Part shown: positions 44,847 to 58,899 of the stretch, one piece after another
Numbering within the stretch: the first letter of the stretch is position 1
Layout: each line of letters starts with the position of its first letter
Assembly: GCA_005765155.1 (NCBI GenBank)
Contig: VCCP01000004.1
Span: 3,100,001-3,164,000 of the forward strand
From: Zelopaecilomyces penicillatus
Taxonomy: Eukaryota > Ascomycota > Sordariomycetes > Hypocreales > Pseudodiploosporaceae
Direction: 5' to 3'
Length of the DNA stretch: 64,000 nt
Notes under the pieces: model-generated
Databases searched by the model: none
The model's input: only the letters and a program-made list of their open reading frames with translations
What the model was told of the DNA's origin: nothing
Program-made: the position numbers and the translations under genes

Positions 44847-47021
44847 CTACAGCTTCTCGTTGGTCGCCATGAGTGAGCCTAATTAAAATGGTATATCTTT
44901 AGCGAAGGGCTGAAGACAATTAGCATTGGGTGATGTAGGACTTACCAATAAAGGTTGTTACAAGGCGGCTTCGCACTTGGCAAATATCCTCCGGCACAAG
45001 CCAAATTGTTGCACCAAGCTTACGGGCGATGCTGATGCTGAGCTTGGCGTTCATATAGGCTTCCTCGTCGGACCGTCCGGGAGTCACAATATCATAATCA
45101 ACATAACTGCTCTTCATCCCGTTCAGGACATCTAGAAGGAAGACACCAGACCCAATCGCGGGATCTTTGAAAGATCTGATGGTTGAGTTGCGTCCTCCTT
45201 TCTTTGACATATCATTACCCCAACGAACCATTTCAGCATCTGTGATATCTTTTTTCCCAAGCTTCTGCGCCAGTGACGACAAGGTTAGCGTAATATCCTT
45301 CCGCATGAGTTGCCAAACAAGGCCGAGAGTGAGTGTTCTCTGTCCATCTGTAACATCTGCACCTTGTATCCCAACAAGGGAGAAGCCATGTTGCTTGCCC
45401 AGCTCAATTGCGTAGTTGGTATTTTCAACAGCTTTGAATCTTAGCATCTCAGCTCCATTTGCCGGGGCCTTATTTACGTGACGCCAATTGACAGATCCCT
45501 TGATCACCTTATCGTAGGCTTGCAGGAGCACAGAGCCGTCTCTCAAGCCATCAAAGAATGAGACGACCGCGGGCTGGACGTCTAAGCTGTTAAGCCAAAG
45601 AGTGAAAACTCTAGCTTCGCGCTCCCCTTCAGCGTCGAAGTCCTCGACTTCAAGTTTTTCCTCCTCTGTGATTGGGTCCAGCGCTGGATGATTGTTGAAC
45701 AAGTTGGCAACGAAAGCCAGGTTGAGTTTGGGATTTCCCGCTACTAATGACGATGCTGTTAAAAATTTCCGGCACTCGAGTTTATCAGCGTCTAGCAAGA
45801 CTTCCTCAGCCCTCTGTAGCAAGTCTCGTGTCTGTAGAGGGGATTTGGTGCAGCCATGGTCAGATCCTATTTGAGCAAGCAACACGGCATAATTTTCTGC
45901 ATCCTTTACATCGCCTGAAAAGTTGGAGACCCTAACGGATTCAGACTTGGTCAGCCATCGCCTATTTGTGAGTGCTTTGAACTAACCTGCGAGGCCAGTT
46001 GGCGGCCTTAAGATGATAATTGAACCAGCGAAGTAGAATCTGCTCAGGGGGTAGCCGAAGAAACTGTTCCAAGGTCTCGTCTTCTTCCAGAAGTCTGTAA
46101 AGTTCAGGATGAAGTTTAATATCAATCTTTCCCAGAAGGCCACGTCGAATTATCTGCCAGATGAGACCCAGAATAAGATGCTCTCGAACTTCGATAATAT
46201 CACCAGCGCCAATGTTGACGACAGAACAACCAATACCTTTGCATGACTCAATCACAATGTTGTTGTTCTCACTCATCTGAAATGCATTGAGAGTTCTGTT
46301 TTTCTTGCCTGGGAAGTTCAAGACTCTCTCATCAATTGTGTCTGGTACGCTATCATTGATAAGCTTTGCAAGGACAAGGCCATCCTTGCATTCGTCGAAC
46401 ATCTCGAACGTATCCGTGGGGAAGGGCATACGACTTCCTATGTCCCGATCACCCACCAAAACAGCATTGATATGGCGAGTGAATTCAGTGCGTTCATCTT
46501 CATTAATTGTATGGGTGGTGTTGGCACTCGAGCCCTGGACATGAATCTTCCCACCTACGCTGCTCTTTGAGGTATGCCCCCCAGTTCGTTGAGACACAAC
46601 GCCACCGCTTATTGGGGCGGGCCCACTAGAGAGGCGCTTCTGTGCAGGAGAAACATCCCGAACTTTGGCAATAAGCTATGAGATTGTTAGAGAGAAGTGA
46701 AAGATACATGACGCGAGCCGACCAACCCCGACATAATCTTCTAATTCCACACGCCGCGATGAGTCAAGTTCAACCTCTTTGAGAGCTTGACGAACAACAT
46801 CATAGGGCTGGTTTTCGCTCTGCTGGGTAGCCTTGATGGCTGTGGCCTCATCCAAGTACCCACGATCGTCGACGTCAAGTCTTTGGAAAGCATCTGAGAG
46901 CGAGAAAATCTCATTGTGCTGGAATTGAGGAAATTTCCTGGGAACACGTGGGTGTCAATGGAGCACATATGCGACAGAGCGGGAGCATGAGCACAGACTT
47001 TTGCAACTTCAGTACATTCAT
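44847..47021 (-). CDS. SAC6: fimbrin/plastin actin-bundling protein
   Basis: Five exons on the minus strand, 47021-46999, 46937-46727, 46675-45987, 45931-44946 and 44878-44847, encode 646 aa; the phases close. The N-terminus MNVLKLQKKFPQF leads into an EF-hand-like region (LSDAFQRLDVDDRGYLDE). A Ser/Gly linker (about 80-135) follows, then four calponin-homology domains in two tandem actin-binding units: CH1 about 140-258, CH2 about 290-390, CH3 about 415-525 and CH4 about 535-640. Typical CH residues are visible (DGLVLAKLIND, ILGLIWQIIRRG, LTLGLVWQLMR). The last exon adds only SLMATNEKL, the conserved fimbrin C-terminus. Fimbrin crosslinks F-actin in cortical patches and the subapical endocytic collar of hyphae. 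The acceptor at 45932 was chosen because the nearer AG would make a 25-bp intron and insert foreign residues. Confidence 0.95.
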
Positions 47022-47344
47022 GGCGATTATGGGCACCCTAAAATAACGTTGTAGGACGAGGTATCAGTGACGAAGGTGATGCTCATTAAACATGCGACCA
47101 CGAGGGGCGCTTTGGCGGGGTTGGAGTTGCGAGAGATTACGTCCTCTAGGCAATGACGTGGGGGGTACGACAAGTCTTGGTACATCACACAGTATCCTCT
47201 AGAAATATTATAAATTAGATATCTATAAAAAATAAAAATCAGTTTAAATATTATTCTTTAAAATTGCCTTTTTGAAAAATATAATTAATTTTAAAATTAT
47301 ATAATATTTTTAAAAAAATAAATTTTAAAGTATTTATTATAATA

Positions 47345-47455
47345 AGCTTAGGCTTAAAGCCTAAGCCTTAGGTATAAAGATAAGACAGGCCTAGACCAGG
47401 CCTTATTAATTTAAGAAGAGGGATTAGAATACAGATTTCTCTCTCTCTTTAAATT
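47345..47455 (-). repeat. dispersed repeat with internal palindrome (copy 2, inverted)
   Basis: Read on the minus strand it has AGAGAGAGA, AATCCCTCTTCTTA, AGGCCTGGTCTAGGCCTG, TCTTATCTTTAT and AGGCTTAGGCTT with a shortened palindrome, in the same order as 32425-32550. The two copies are inverted and enclose the GCN1-RPL19-fimbrin block. Confidence 0.65.
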
Positions 47456-50400
47456 TATTAATATTATTTTTTATATTTATTTATAATAATTATAAGGCTA
47501 ATATATTATATTTAATAAACTTCTTTTTTATACTCTTTTAAAAAAAAAAGATATTTATTTAAAATAAAATAATATTTTTTATTATAAAATTAATAGATTA
47601 TTTAATTAATTTTAAAGAATATATTTTATTAGCTTTAAGAAAATAAAAAATCTATTTTTTATATAAAAATATAAATTATTAATTAAGATTATAAATATTT
47701 AATTTAAAAAAAAATAGAATTTATTTATTTTAAATATAAATTTTTATTTTATTTTAATTATTTTATAAAAATAAAAAATAAAAATTTTATAATTAATAAT
47801 AATTCATTATAAAATTATTATTAATATAGATTTTATTAATAATTATAAATTTTAATTAATATCTTTTTAAAAATATATTTAAGAGTTTTATTTAATTAAT
47901 AGTTTTAATTAAATATATAATTTAAATAAGCTTTTAAAATATATAATATTAATTTTTTTAATCTTTATTATAAAATTATAATATAAATTAAATTAAAATA
48001 TATTAAATAATAATTAAAAGAATCTTTTTTTATATTTTATATATATTTTAAATAAAAGCTTTTAATAATAAATAAATTAATTTAATCTAATTTAATAAAA
48101 TTAATAAAATTTTATTAAATTTTAAACTATTATATATATAATATTTATTTAAAATAAAATATATTTATATTAAGTATATTATAATTATATTTTATTATTA
48201 ATAAATTATTATTAAATTATTATAAAGTTTAAAATATTTAATTTAAAAAAAAATTCTTATCTTATATATAATTATCTTTATTTAAGCTAATAAAGATATT
48301 ATAATAATTAATATTAATATAATAATTATAATTAAATATTATATAAAATATAAAAGGGATTAAAAAAGGAATTATATTATCTTTATTAAAAATAATTATT
48401 AAATTATAAAATAGATTTTAATTAAAATATTAAATAAAATAAGAAAAAAAGATATTTATATTTATTATAAAAATTAAGAATATATATAAAGCTAATACTA
48501 TCTTATATAATTATAATATCCTATTATTATTAATATTATTAATTTTAATATAATACTTAATTTTAATTTAAAAAATCAAATAAACTTTTATTAATTAAAT
48601 CTTATTTAAGAATAGATTAATTATATAATTACCTTAAAAGAAGATTAATATTAAATTGTATTAAAAAAAATTATTAAAACTAGATAAAATAAATATTTAT
48701 TTTTAATTCTTATTTTTATAAACTTTATTATATTTTATTAATATATAAATTAATTTAGAATATGAATATTATAATATAATAATTAAATAAATAATTTAAT
48801 AATTAAATTTAAATTTATTATATCTTTTAAGATTATATATATTTAATATTATTATAATTATAAGATTTATATTTATTATATTAATAAAAAAATAAAATTA
48901 TATAATATTTAATATAAATAAATTTCTTATTATTAATATTTATAAAATAAATACTATCTTAATAAATACTATTAAATAATATAATATTATAATAATTTAT
49001 TTAAGTTAAATATAAAATAAAACAATAATTTTATTAAAGTTTTTTTAAGAATTATATAATTTTATTAAATTATTTAATAAAATAATATTAATTTTTTATT
49101 TTATTTTTATATTAAAATATAATAGATTTTAAATATAAATAAGATTAAATAAATAATAAATAAATATTTTATAAAACCCTTTATATAATATATTATAGAG
49201 TTATTTATTAAAAATATAAAAATAAATTATAAAACTAATAAATAAAGATTAAATTAAAGCTAGCTTTTTCTTTATTATTATATTAATTCTTTTAATTAAA
49301 AAAGCTATAAAAAATTAAAGATTTTATATAAATTATTAGATTTTAAATAAAATTATAATAAAAGACTAATATTTATTATTATTATTAATTAAAAGCATAT
49401 TAAAATTATTATTAAATATCTATTAATTTATAAAACTAGTTATTTATTTAACTTTTAGAATTATATTTTAAAATAAAAACTCTATTTATAATTATTATTT
49501 ATATATAATTTAAAAAGATATATAATAACCTTTTATTAAAGCTAAGATAAAAAGATAAATAATAAATTATATAATAAATATATATAAAGTATTTATTTAT
49601 AAAGATTAATTCTAGCTTTTAAATTAAAACTCTTTTATTTTTATAATTATTTAAATAATATATAACTCTTTTTAAATAAAATATCTAAAATAAATATAAA
49701 TATTTAAATTCCTATATTATAATTATTATTAAAATAATATATTATAATTAATCTATTAATTTATATATAATTATTTAATATATTTAAATAATTATATCTT
49801 ATAATATTAATATTAAAGATTATATTAATTTTATTTTATTATAATTAAATATTAAATATAAATATTTATTAATTTTATAATAAAGATTTTAAAATAAAAT
49901 AAATATATTAAAATTCTTAATAACTATTATTAATTATTTATTAAAATATATTTAATTAAAAATAATAATATTTATAATGATTAAAATATTTAATAATCTT
50001 TTTATAGATTCTTAAAAATAATTATTATAAATAAAGATTTAAATTAATTAAGCTATTTTTAAATTATATTTTATAACTTAATAAAAATTAAATAATTCTT
50101 ATTTATAATATATTATTTATAAATAAATAATAATATAAAATAAATATATTAAAAGATTTAAATTATTCTTTAAATAATTATATATTTATTATAATTTAAT
50201 TATATTAATTATTTTTTAATTTATTAATTTATATTTAATAATAAAACATCTTTAATAATTATTATAAACTTAAATAAAGTATTAAATAAATTTAATATAA
50301 TTAATATAATATAAGCTATATTTAAATAAAAATAAAATATTATTAAATAAATAAATAATAATAATTCTTAATTATTTTTAATTTAAAATTAATCTTATAT

Positions 50401-50746
50401 AAATAATTATTATTTATATATAATAATAAGCCTAAAAGATTATAAATAACTTTTAATATTTAATAAAATACTTTCTTTTTAAAGATAATATATAACTTTT
50501 TTTATATAATATTAAAATAAATTATTTAAATAAAAAATTAGATTAATTATATATAAAGTATAAGATTATTATTACTTTTATACTTTTAATAATTATATTA
50601 AATATATTAAAAAGTATTTAATTAATCTTTTATATTAATTTAATAGAATAAATATTAAATAATCTATTTTTATTTTAATAAATAATTAATAATAAATTAA
50701 ATCTTTTTAAATATTAAATAATAATAAGGATATTATAAATATAAGG

Positions 50747-51106
50747 GCCCTGTCTTTACTAACACTCTATAAAATATAACCATCAGAGGCCCTTTGGTTT
50801 AAGGTTTCTGCTATAACTTTCTTAGTATATATAAGAAACCAGAGATCATGCCTAGAAAATACCTTTCCTATCTTCTAAATCAAACAAATCACACCCAAGA
50901 CCAAGCGATAAAAAACCTATCAAGATTATATAATACTCAGATATTTATATTAACCAAGAATATATTATAGAAAGAAATATAGATTATAATCAACCACTGT
51001 ATTATTAATAAGATTTATAATATAATAACCTTTTACTAGATATTATTTTATATTAAGCAAATCTTATAAACCTTTTATAATAAATAATAATCCAGAAGGT
51101 AGTACT
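50747..51106 (+). pseudogene. less mutated fragment, possible transposase N-terminus
   Basis: C and G content rises sharply here (GGGCCCTGTCTTTACTAAC at the start). From ATG 50848 a frame of about 40 codons begins MPRKYLSYLLNQ and continues with DQAIKNLSRLYNTQ, which faintly resembles the helix-turn-helix start of fungal pogo/Fot1-type transposases. It then runs into stops. The large LTR retrotransposon is inserted directly after it, so it may be half of an interrupted older element. The assignment is weak. Confidence 0.3.
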
Positions 51107-51502
51107 TTAATAGCTGGGTTAAACACACCCCCTTGCTAGTTAACTAAGTTATAGCTGTATAAGCTGCACTTAGGGGGATTGAACTATATAAGTAGATAGG
51201 CTATACCCAGGCTATTTGAATAGATAGATATTATTGAATTTAAGTTTTTTTTTCCCTCTTCTATCTAAGAATTTTCTAGTATATTTAAAAGACTAGCTAT
51301 TAAAAAGCTATCTTTTTTATCTAATCAATTATAGGATAATCAATTAATCCCTTAAGTTTAATTTATTATATTATCACTTTATAGCTTTTCTTATCTATTT
51401 AATCCTTATAGACTATACTAGCTATATAATTACCCTAAAATCACTTTATAGTTCTATAGATAGTATTAGTATTATTATATATATTATTTTCCCCTTATTA
51501 AA
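51107..51502 (+). repeat. 5' LTR (396 bp) of the 12.8 kb element
   Basis: It starts TTAATAGCTGGGTTAAACAC and ends CCCCTTATTAAA. It matches 13817-14211 and 63550-63945 along its whole length but is the most RIP-affected of the three (for example ATTATCACTTTATAGC where the others have ATCGCTTCGTGGC-type sequence). Confidence 0.85.
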
Positions 51503-54500
51503 ACTAATGATTAAGATAAAGGGATATCTTATTTACTTTACTATTAAAAGGATCAATTAATACCAGACTGATAATATGATATATTTAGGAGTACTTTTAA
51601 GCTATTATAAGGATTAATCTAAGAAGAATTATTATAAGTACTCTTATAAGATCTTTTAATCAGTATAATCAAAAGATATCTCTAAGGATAATAACCTAGA
51701 AATCTAAAAGCAAAAAAGCTAAGCTTATTTATTAAAAGATCTAAAGTCTATAAAGCAGAGATATTATATACTATTCTAATCAAATAATAAGATATTATTA
51801 ATTTCTTTTTTATTAGAATCTAATACTATAGAATATTAAATTATTAAGAGAAAAAATAAAGGAATATTTAATCCTAAGATAAGCTTTTACCTAGAATATA
51901 TATAAAAGATAATTTATATATTAAATATTAGATTAAAAAGATAGGGTACCTTAAACTTATTAATTTTACTTAATTAAAATATAAATAAGTATAAAAAGAA
52001 TCATTATAAATAATTAACTTATATAGCTTTTAATATTAATTATTTAATTAATAATAAATAGTATTAATTATATATTAACCCTTGATTTTGCTTTTTTATA
52101 CTATAGATTAGTATTCTAATAGTTTAACTAATCTTAGGAAATATTTTTATCTCTTTTCTCTTCCTATAAATCTTATTCTTAATATTAAAGAAGCTTTCTA
52201 TTTAAGAGTAATCTTAGTATTTTAGAAATAAGATACTATTTGATTATAATAATATAAGAACCACTATCCTTAATTTAAATATAATATCTATCCCTAAAGG
52301 AAAGGTTTTATACTAATACTAGGATATAATTAATAAGATATTATTATATAAGAGTTAAGATAACTCCTTCTTAGATTAGATATCTAAATACCTTTATAAT
52401 AGGAAGCCTTTATTATTACTAGATCTTCTTAGTATATCACTAGCCTCTGATTTAAATAAATACTCTCTATATTAAAGAAGAAGATCTTTAAATAGCTCTA
52501 ACTCTATTATTAGAATTACTACTTCTAAGACTATTATCCCTAATATCCTTACTTTAAGTATTCCTTTATCTAGTATAATATCTATTATAAATTCTAATAG
52601 CCCTTCCCTTAATAAATTAAGCTTATAATCAATTAATCAGCTAAGGGATAATATTATTAAAAGTTTTTAATAAAGTATTATTAAGATTAATACTATTCTC
52701 TTTAATAGTTTTAAGGATATTTTTATTATAAATAAACTTAAAAGATATACTATTAATCTTAAGCTTATTAAATACTTTAATAGGATTAATATTATTAAAT
52801 ACCTTTTAAGCTATAAGCTTAAGATAAAAGATAATAATATAATTAATAAAAAGAAATATAATTATTTTATATATTATATAATTAATATCTATAAAAATAT
52901 TATCTAAAGATTTATCTATAATCTCTTATAAATAAAAGCTAAAGAAGTATTAAAGAATTATTTCTTTAAAAGAGATTTATAATAATTAAGATTATATAAA
53001 GATTATTTAAAAGCACTTAAATAATAGTATCTAGAGTCTATTAAAGATATTCTAGACTAGCTTAATAGATATAGATTTTATACTTCTTAATATAATTCGA
53101 ATTAGAAGGACTTAAAACTATTATCTTATATATTATATAAGACTATATTAATAAGGCTTCTTACTAAGATTATCCAAGCAAATTCCATTAATAATCCTTA
53201 TAAACTTAAGAAGATACTATATAAGCAGCTCTAGGGATACTTTAATAATTAAGTAATTATTAGACTAGCTATTAAATAGTATAAGACTTCTAATAGTCTT
53301 AAGAACTAGATAAATATAATTATTATTAGGGTAATACTTAATTAAATTATTATAATAAAGAATCTAATTATATAGAACCTTTATCCTAAAGAAAAGTTCT
53401 TTCTAACTATTATTAAGATTATACCCCTTAAAGCCAAGCCTATAGATATAAAGGAATTAATCAAGCTTATTAATAACCTTAAGATTAATATAGCTATTAA
53501 AGAAGATATTATTTAAATAATTACTAAAATATAGATAGGTATTAATATATATATTAATAAGGATCTATAATATAAAGGTTTAATAAGTTTTTTATCTAAT
53601 TAAATAATATTTAATCTTAATAATAATAAGGATTTTAATATCTTCTCCCTTTAAAAGAGATAGAATAAGAATAATTATTAATATTATAATTTATTAAGCT
53701 ATTTTCTCTTTTATTATAATAAATTAATATATAATACTAAACTTAGATTTTATATATATAATTTATATACTAAGATATTAAACTTAGAATATATTATAGG
53801 CTAGAGTATAATTCCTTTTATTATTATATAATAATTCCTTAAGATAAAAGAATACTATTAAAAGCTTATAATAGCTTGGGCTATTAATTTCCTTGATTAT
53901 ATAATTATATCCCTTATCCCCTTAATTAAAGCTAAAGCCCTTTAATACTTTAAATAAGTATTAAATAAATATAAAAATATAATCTTTAGAAAATATATCC
54001 CTTATCTAGGCCTTAAATAATAACCTATAAAGTTATAATACTTAGATATTATATCTAATAAAAATATAATCTAAACTTCTTTTATATTATTCTTTTAATA
54101 TAAAGATATAAAGGATTAAATAGTATTAATATATATAATCAATATAAATATTAATAAAAGAAAGAGATAAAGAGATAATAATAAAGAATTAATCAAACCT
54201 TTAACTATTATATATTAGAAGCCTATTCCTAAGGCTACCCTAATATCAGATAAGATAATATCTTCTAATCTAATAACTATACTTAAGAATATATTATAAA
54301 TAATAGATTAAAGTATAAGACTTTCTTATTATTAATTAAAACTAAAGAAGACCTTGCTTATAAAGATAATTACTATATCACTTTATATATTAATTAATCT
54401 TAATCTAAAGCTTAAGATAATTATAAGCTAGAACCTATTAGATCAGATTAAAGATATAATAGAAATCCTTTATATCCCTAGGAATAGATTAGATAATTCT

Positions 54501-54879
54501 ATATCTTTAATAAAGCTAAAGAATATAATAAAAGCAATTTAAGTTTATTTATAGATAAGATATAATAAAGCCTTCTTTAATAAGTTAATTAAATAATTAT
54601 ATACTAGTATTATAGTTATAATTAAGATATAAGAAGAAGCCCCTTTTAATTATAGCTAGTATTAAATAATATTATTTAATTAAGATTAAGATAATATAGA
54701 TCTATTAGGTCTATATTATTTCTATATTCTAGAATCGATTAAAGATAATCTCTATAATAATATAAGCTTCTCTTTTAATAAGATACCTTATAAGATTACT
54801 TAAATATACTTAGATAGCTATTAATTATTAAATATATAATAAATACTTAAGATCCAAGTTAAGATTAATTCTTAAAAAG

Positions 54880-57800
54880 GAAAAGTAATAAATATATTTA
54901 TTAATTCAGGCTTTAAAGGTAATATTATCTTAAAATCATTAGCTAAGAAATATAGGGTTAAATATAATCTAATCAAGGTTAAAATAATATTATTCTCTAA
55001 GCAGACCATTTAAATAATTAAGGAAATAGAAATTCAATTCTATATAGGAACTGCTTAGATATTCACTTACTTATATATAGTATTAGATAAAGTTATAATA
55101 CCCTTTATCCTAGGGATATTATTTATTAAAATAGCTAAGCTATTATTTAATTATTCTTAGAAGAGTAAAGACTTATATATATAATACTAAATAAGGCAAG
55201 TATAAGTAATTACTCCTATTATAGATACTATTTATTAAGAATAAAATAAATCTAACTCCTTAGAAAACTAAATATTAATTATATTATTAAAGATATAATT
55301 AATAATAAGGAATCAATTGATCTAGAATAGCTTCTTAAGGATAATAAAAAAATATTAATAGAGCTTAACTCTAATAATAATAAGGTGATTATTAGAAGTA
55401 TATTAATAGAATCTATAAAACAGTATATTAAAGCTTTAAAAGTAGCTAAGATTAAATTAAACTCTTTAAAGAAAAAGAAGAAATCTAGAAGAAGAGAAAT
55501 ATATTGATTATATAATCCCCCTAAGATATATATTTATATCTTATATAAGAAGAAGGCTAATAAAATCAATCCTATTAATAATATTCCTTTAAATAGGTTT
55601 ATACCTAATAATAACCTATTTTAGAAAAAGAAGAAATAAAAGGAAATAAAAAAAAGAATCAATCTAGATATACCCTTTATTAAATATATTACCCTAAAGT
55701 TCTCTAATATATCTAAAGAATTCTAACTCTATAGAGAATGCTTTAAGGAAATCCTCTCTTAAACTAAGAATATATTAATCTAATAGAAGACTAATATTTT
55801 CCTAGAGATCCTCTATAATAGAGAATAGGCTTTATCTTAATAATTTAAAGAAAGTGGAATACTTAATCTATTAATTATATCTTTTTAAATTATTAAAGTA
55901 ATTCCCTATTTAGTCTAATAGATATATTCTATCTTTATTTTATAAGGATTAGAAGTAAAAGCTATAGAATTATTAAAGGTATATTTTAAGAATTATATAT
56001 TAAAAGAGTTTTATATCTCCTATAGAAACTAATATTTCTTTATTAAGAAAAAGGATAGAGGGCTTTATTTAATTAATATTATTATAAAATATAATACTAT
56101 TACTCTTAAAGATATATTTATCCCTTCTAGTATTAATTCTTTTAGTAAAGATTTCTTTATATATATTATACTTTTATTATTAGATTTCTTTTCTAGTTAT
56201 AATTAAGTCCTATTAAATAAAAAGAATAAGGATCTTATTATATTTTCTTTTATTATTAGTCTTTTAAGGATATATATATTCCCTTAAAGTATTATAAATT
56301 CTATAGCTTAGTTTATAAGAATTATAACTTAGATATTATTTAATCTTATCCTAGATATCTATAAACCCTTTCTTAATAATATTATTATATATAAGCTATA
56401 ATCTATTTATAATAATAAAGAGATTCTTTTTAGGGTATAGAAATATATATTTAAGTATTTATAGAATCTTAATAAAATCCTTTTTAATATTAAGCTCTCT
56501 GGATATATAATATTAGGAGGGAAATCAAGATATTATTAAAATATAACTATTATTATTAGATTCCTTTATAGGATATCTAAGAGGAAACTAATTAAAGAGA
56601 AGATTATTAAGATCCTAGAATAGCTTATTTATTATAATATAATAAATATTAGGGCCTTTCTTAGATTTATTAGCTACTATTAAATTTAGATATATAACTT
56701 TATTATTATTACTCTTTCCCTTATTACTCTATTATAAAAGGAAGCCCTTTAGGAGTAAAGAGAATTATAATCAAAGGTAATAATCAAGCTTAAAGATATA
56801 ATAATAACTATCCTTATTCTAATATTATTTAATCTCTCTAGAAAAAGTAAAGAAATTATACTTATAATAAATACCAGCCTTAAAGGATAGGAAGCAGTTT
56901 TAATATAAATCCTAGATAGATAATAATATCTAATTAAATTTAAAAATAATTATTAGAATAAGGCTAAATATAGCTATAATATAATAAAGTAAGAGTATAA
57001 GGCTATTCTCTTTATACTCTAAAGGCTTAGAGGATATATCTATAATATATAATTTACTTTAAAGATAGATATATATATCCTTATATACTAGCTTAATAAT
57101 ACTATTTATAATATATTAGATAGTCTTATTATCTATTAGATCAGCTATAATATATTATTTGATTTTATTATTAAATATATTCTTAGGAAAAATAATAGTA
57201 TAGTAAATAGACTTTCTTAGAAAGGATTAGAGTTATTTAATTAAATAAATATTAAAGTTAATAGGGATTTAGAGGATATAATTAATATATATCTTAAATT
57301 AATATAATTAAATATATTAAAACCTGGATATTTTATAGAGTCCTAGTAGGTTATTAGATTCCTATATTTATTAAAGAGATTATCTAATCTTAATAAAGTA
57401 TAATTTAAAATATTATATTAAAAAGCTTAAAGATTCTTTATTAAGGATAAAAAACTTTAGCTAAGATTAACTTATAAAAAAAACCATCCTATATTAATTA
57501 TTAATAACTTATCTATCTATAAAAAATTAATAATAAGCTGCTATATAGCCTAAGGGTATAAAGGCAAAGCGATTATCTTTAAAACTCTCTTTAATAGATA
57601 TTATTAAAGAAAGATATAGAATGATATTTCCTTAGCTATAACCTATTGCCTTAAGTATTAAAAGTTTATATTATAATAAGGCAGAGAATCAGTGATTCTA
57701 ATATCACTTAGGCAGTTAATATTAAAAGTATATTTCGATTTATAATATATATTATCTAATTATAGTATAAACTTCCTTATAGAAGCTTGCTATAACTTAA

Positions 57801-58330
57801 TTAGATAGATAGAAGTTCAATCAATATAATAGATTAACTCAAGGGCTATAACTAGATTTATTATAACCTTAATATAGCAATATAGACTTATACTTTATAT
57901 AATTATTAATAATAGATCTAAAATAAAAGGGCTTCTCTCTTAGATACTATTTGATTAAGGTATAAAATATATTTAAATATCTAGATATAATCCTATAGCT
58001 AATTCTATAGTTAAAGTTAGTTATTAAAGCCTTATATCTATAATAGTAAAGATATTAGAAGGGGACTCTAAATAGATAAGATACCTTAAAGCAGCTATTC
58101 TTATAGATAGAACTATAATTAAATTATCCTATAGCTTCTCTATCTTTTATCTTATATATAGATATAACCCTATCTTATTATTTAAAGTCAAATTCCTAAT
58201 ATAAAGGCTTATTAATTAGGATATTATTATTAATACTAAGGATTTATTTAAGTCTTATATTTAAATATTAGAAAGAAGATTAAAAGATATAATAAAGGCT
58301 AGAGAAAAGGTAATCAACTTTAGAAAGAAG
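54880..58330 (+). pseudogene. pol remnants: protease, RT, RNase H, integrase
   Basis: The protease active site reads N-S-G (54903-54911) where the family has D-S/T-G. The RT is readable at about 56,010-56,400: FFIKKKD, then segments like DFFSSYNQV and FSFIISLLRI, ending in FLNNII (about 56,369-56,386), the former FLDDI-type box with both Asp turned to Asn. RNase H begins near 56,850 (TSLKG, EAVLI). The integrase zinc-finger tail is near 57,600-57,660 (DISLAI, YCLK). The C-terminal end of the catalytic core at about 57,985-58,020 resembles the YxPxxN..VER motif. Many stops are present. The order PR-RT-RH-IN defines Ty3/gypsy. Confidence 0.75.
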
Positions 58331-58899
58331 CTAATAATAAGAATAGATACTACTAATAAATATATACTTTAATTAGAATATAATTAACTAATATTAAATA
58401 ACCTAATACTTATATATAATATACTTAAGAAATAGAATAAATCCTATATAATAAAGACAATAATATATTAGTATAGCCTATATTAGATTGCTTTATAAGC
58501 AGATATTATTAAAGTATATATACTTTATATAATAAATAGGATTCTCCTAAATAAGACCTATTCTAGAAATCATCTAAAGAAGTTTATTAAGGATAAGTAT
58601 AGTTAATAGATATCTAATACTAATATATAGCTCTTTAAATCTAAAGATAAATAAAAATTATATAGGGAAAAGAGAAGACTAAGATTATTAGATCCCCTTA
58701 TATACTTTAACTTATCTATTAATTAAATAATACCCTAAGACTCTAATTCTAATATTAATCTTAAAAAAGACTTCTTAGACTTACTATTAGCTATTAAACC
58801 CTGATTTAAAGTTATAATCCCTAGCCTAATCTAATACTAGAAAAGTATATATTAACTATACTTACTTCAGATATATATATAACTTCTTATATATTTAAA

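Larger units (their letters stand above)
47022..51106. other. fimbrin upstream region, then 3.5 kb of unreadable AT-rich DNA
   Basis: About 170 bp upstream of fimbrin are of normal composition and must contain its promoter. From about 47,195 the sequence is extremely AT-rich. Apart from the dispersed repeat at 47345-47455 and the better preserved fragment at 50747-51106, no domain, LTR or structure could be read. It is most likely an older set of transposons mutated by RIP beyond recognition. Confidence 0.55.

Noticed and set aside
45962..45986. A 25-bp intron in fimbrin (acceptor at 45962)
   Set aside because: Too short for a fungal intron, and it would insert about 10 residues between WPRR and VSNFS that fimbrins lack; the acceptor at 45932 gives a 55-bp intron with a branch point.
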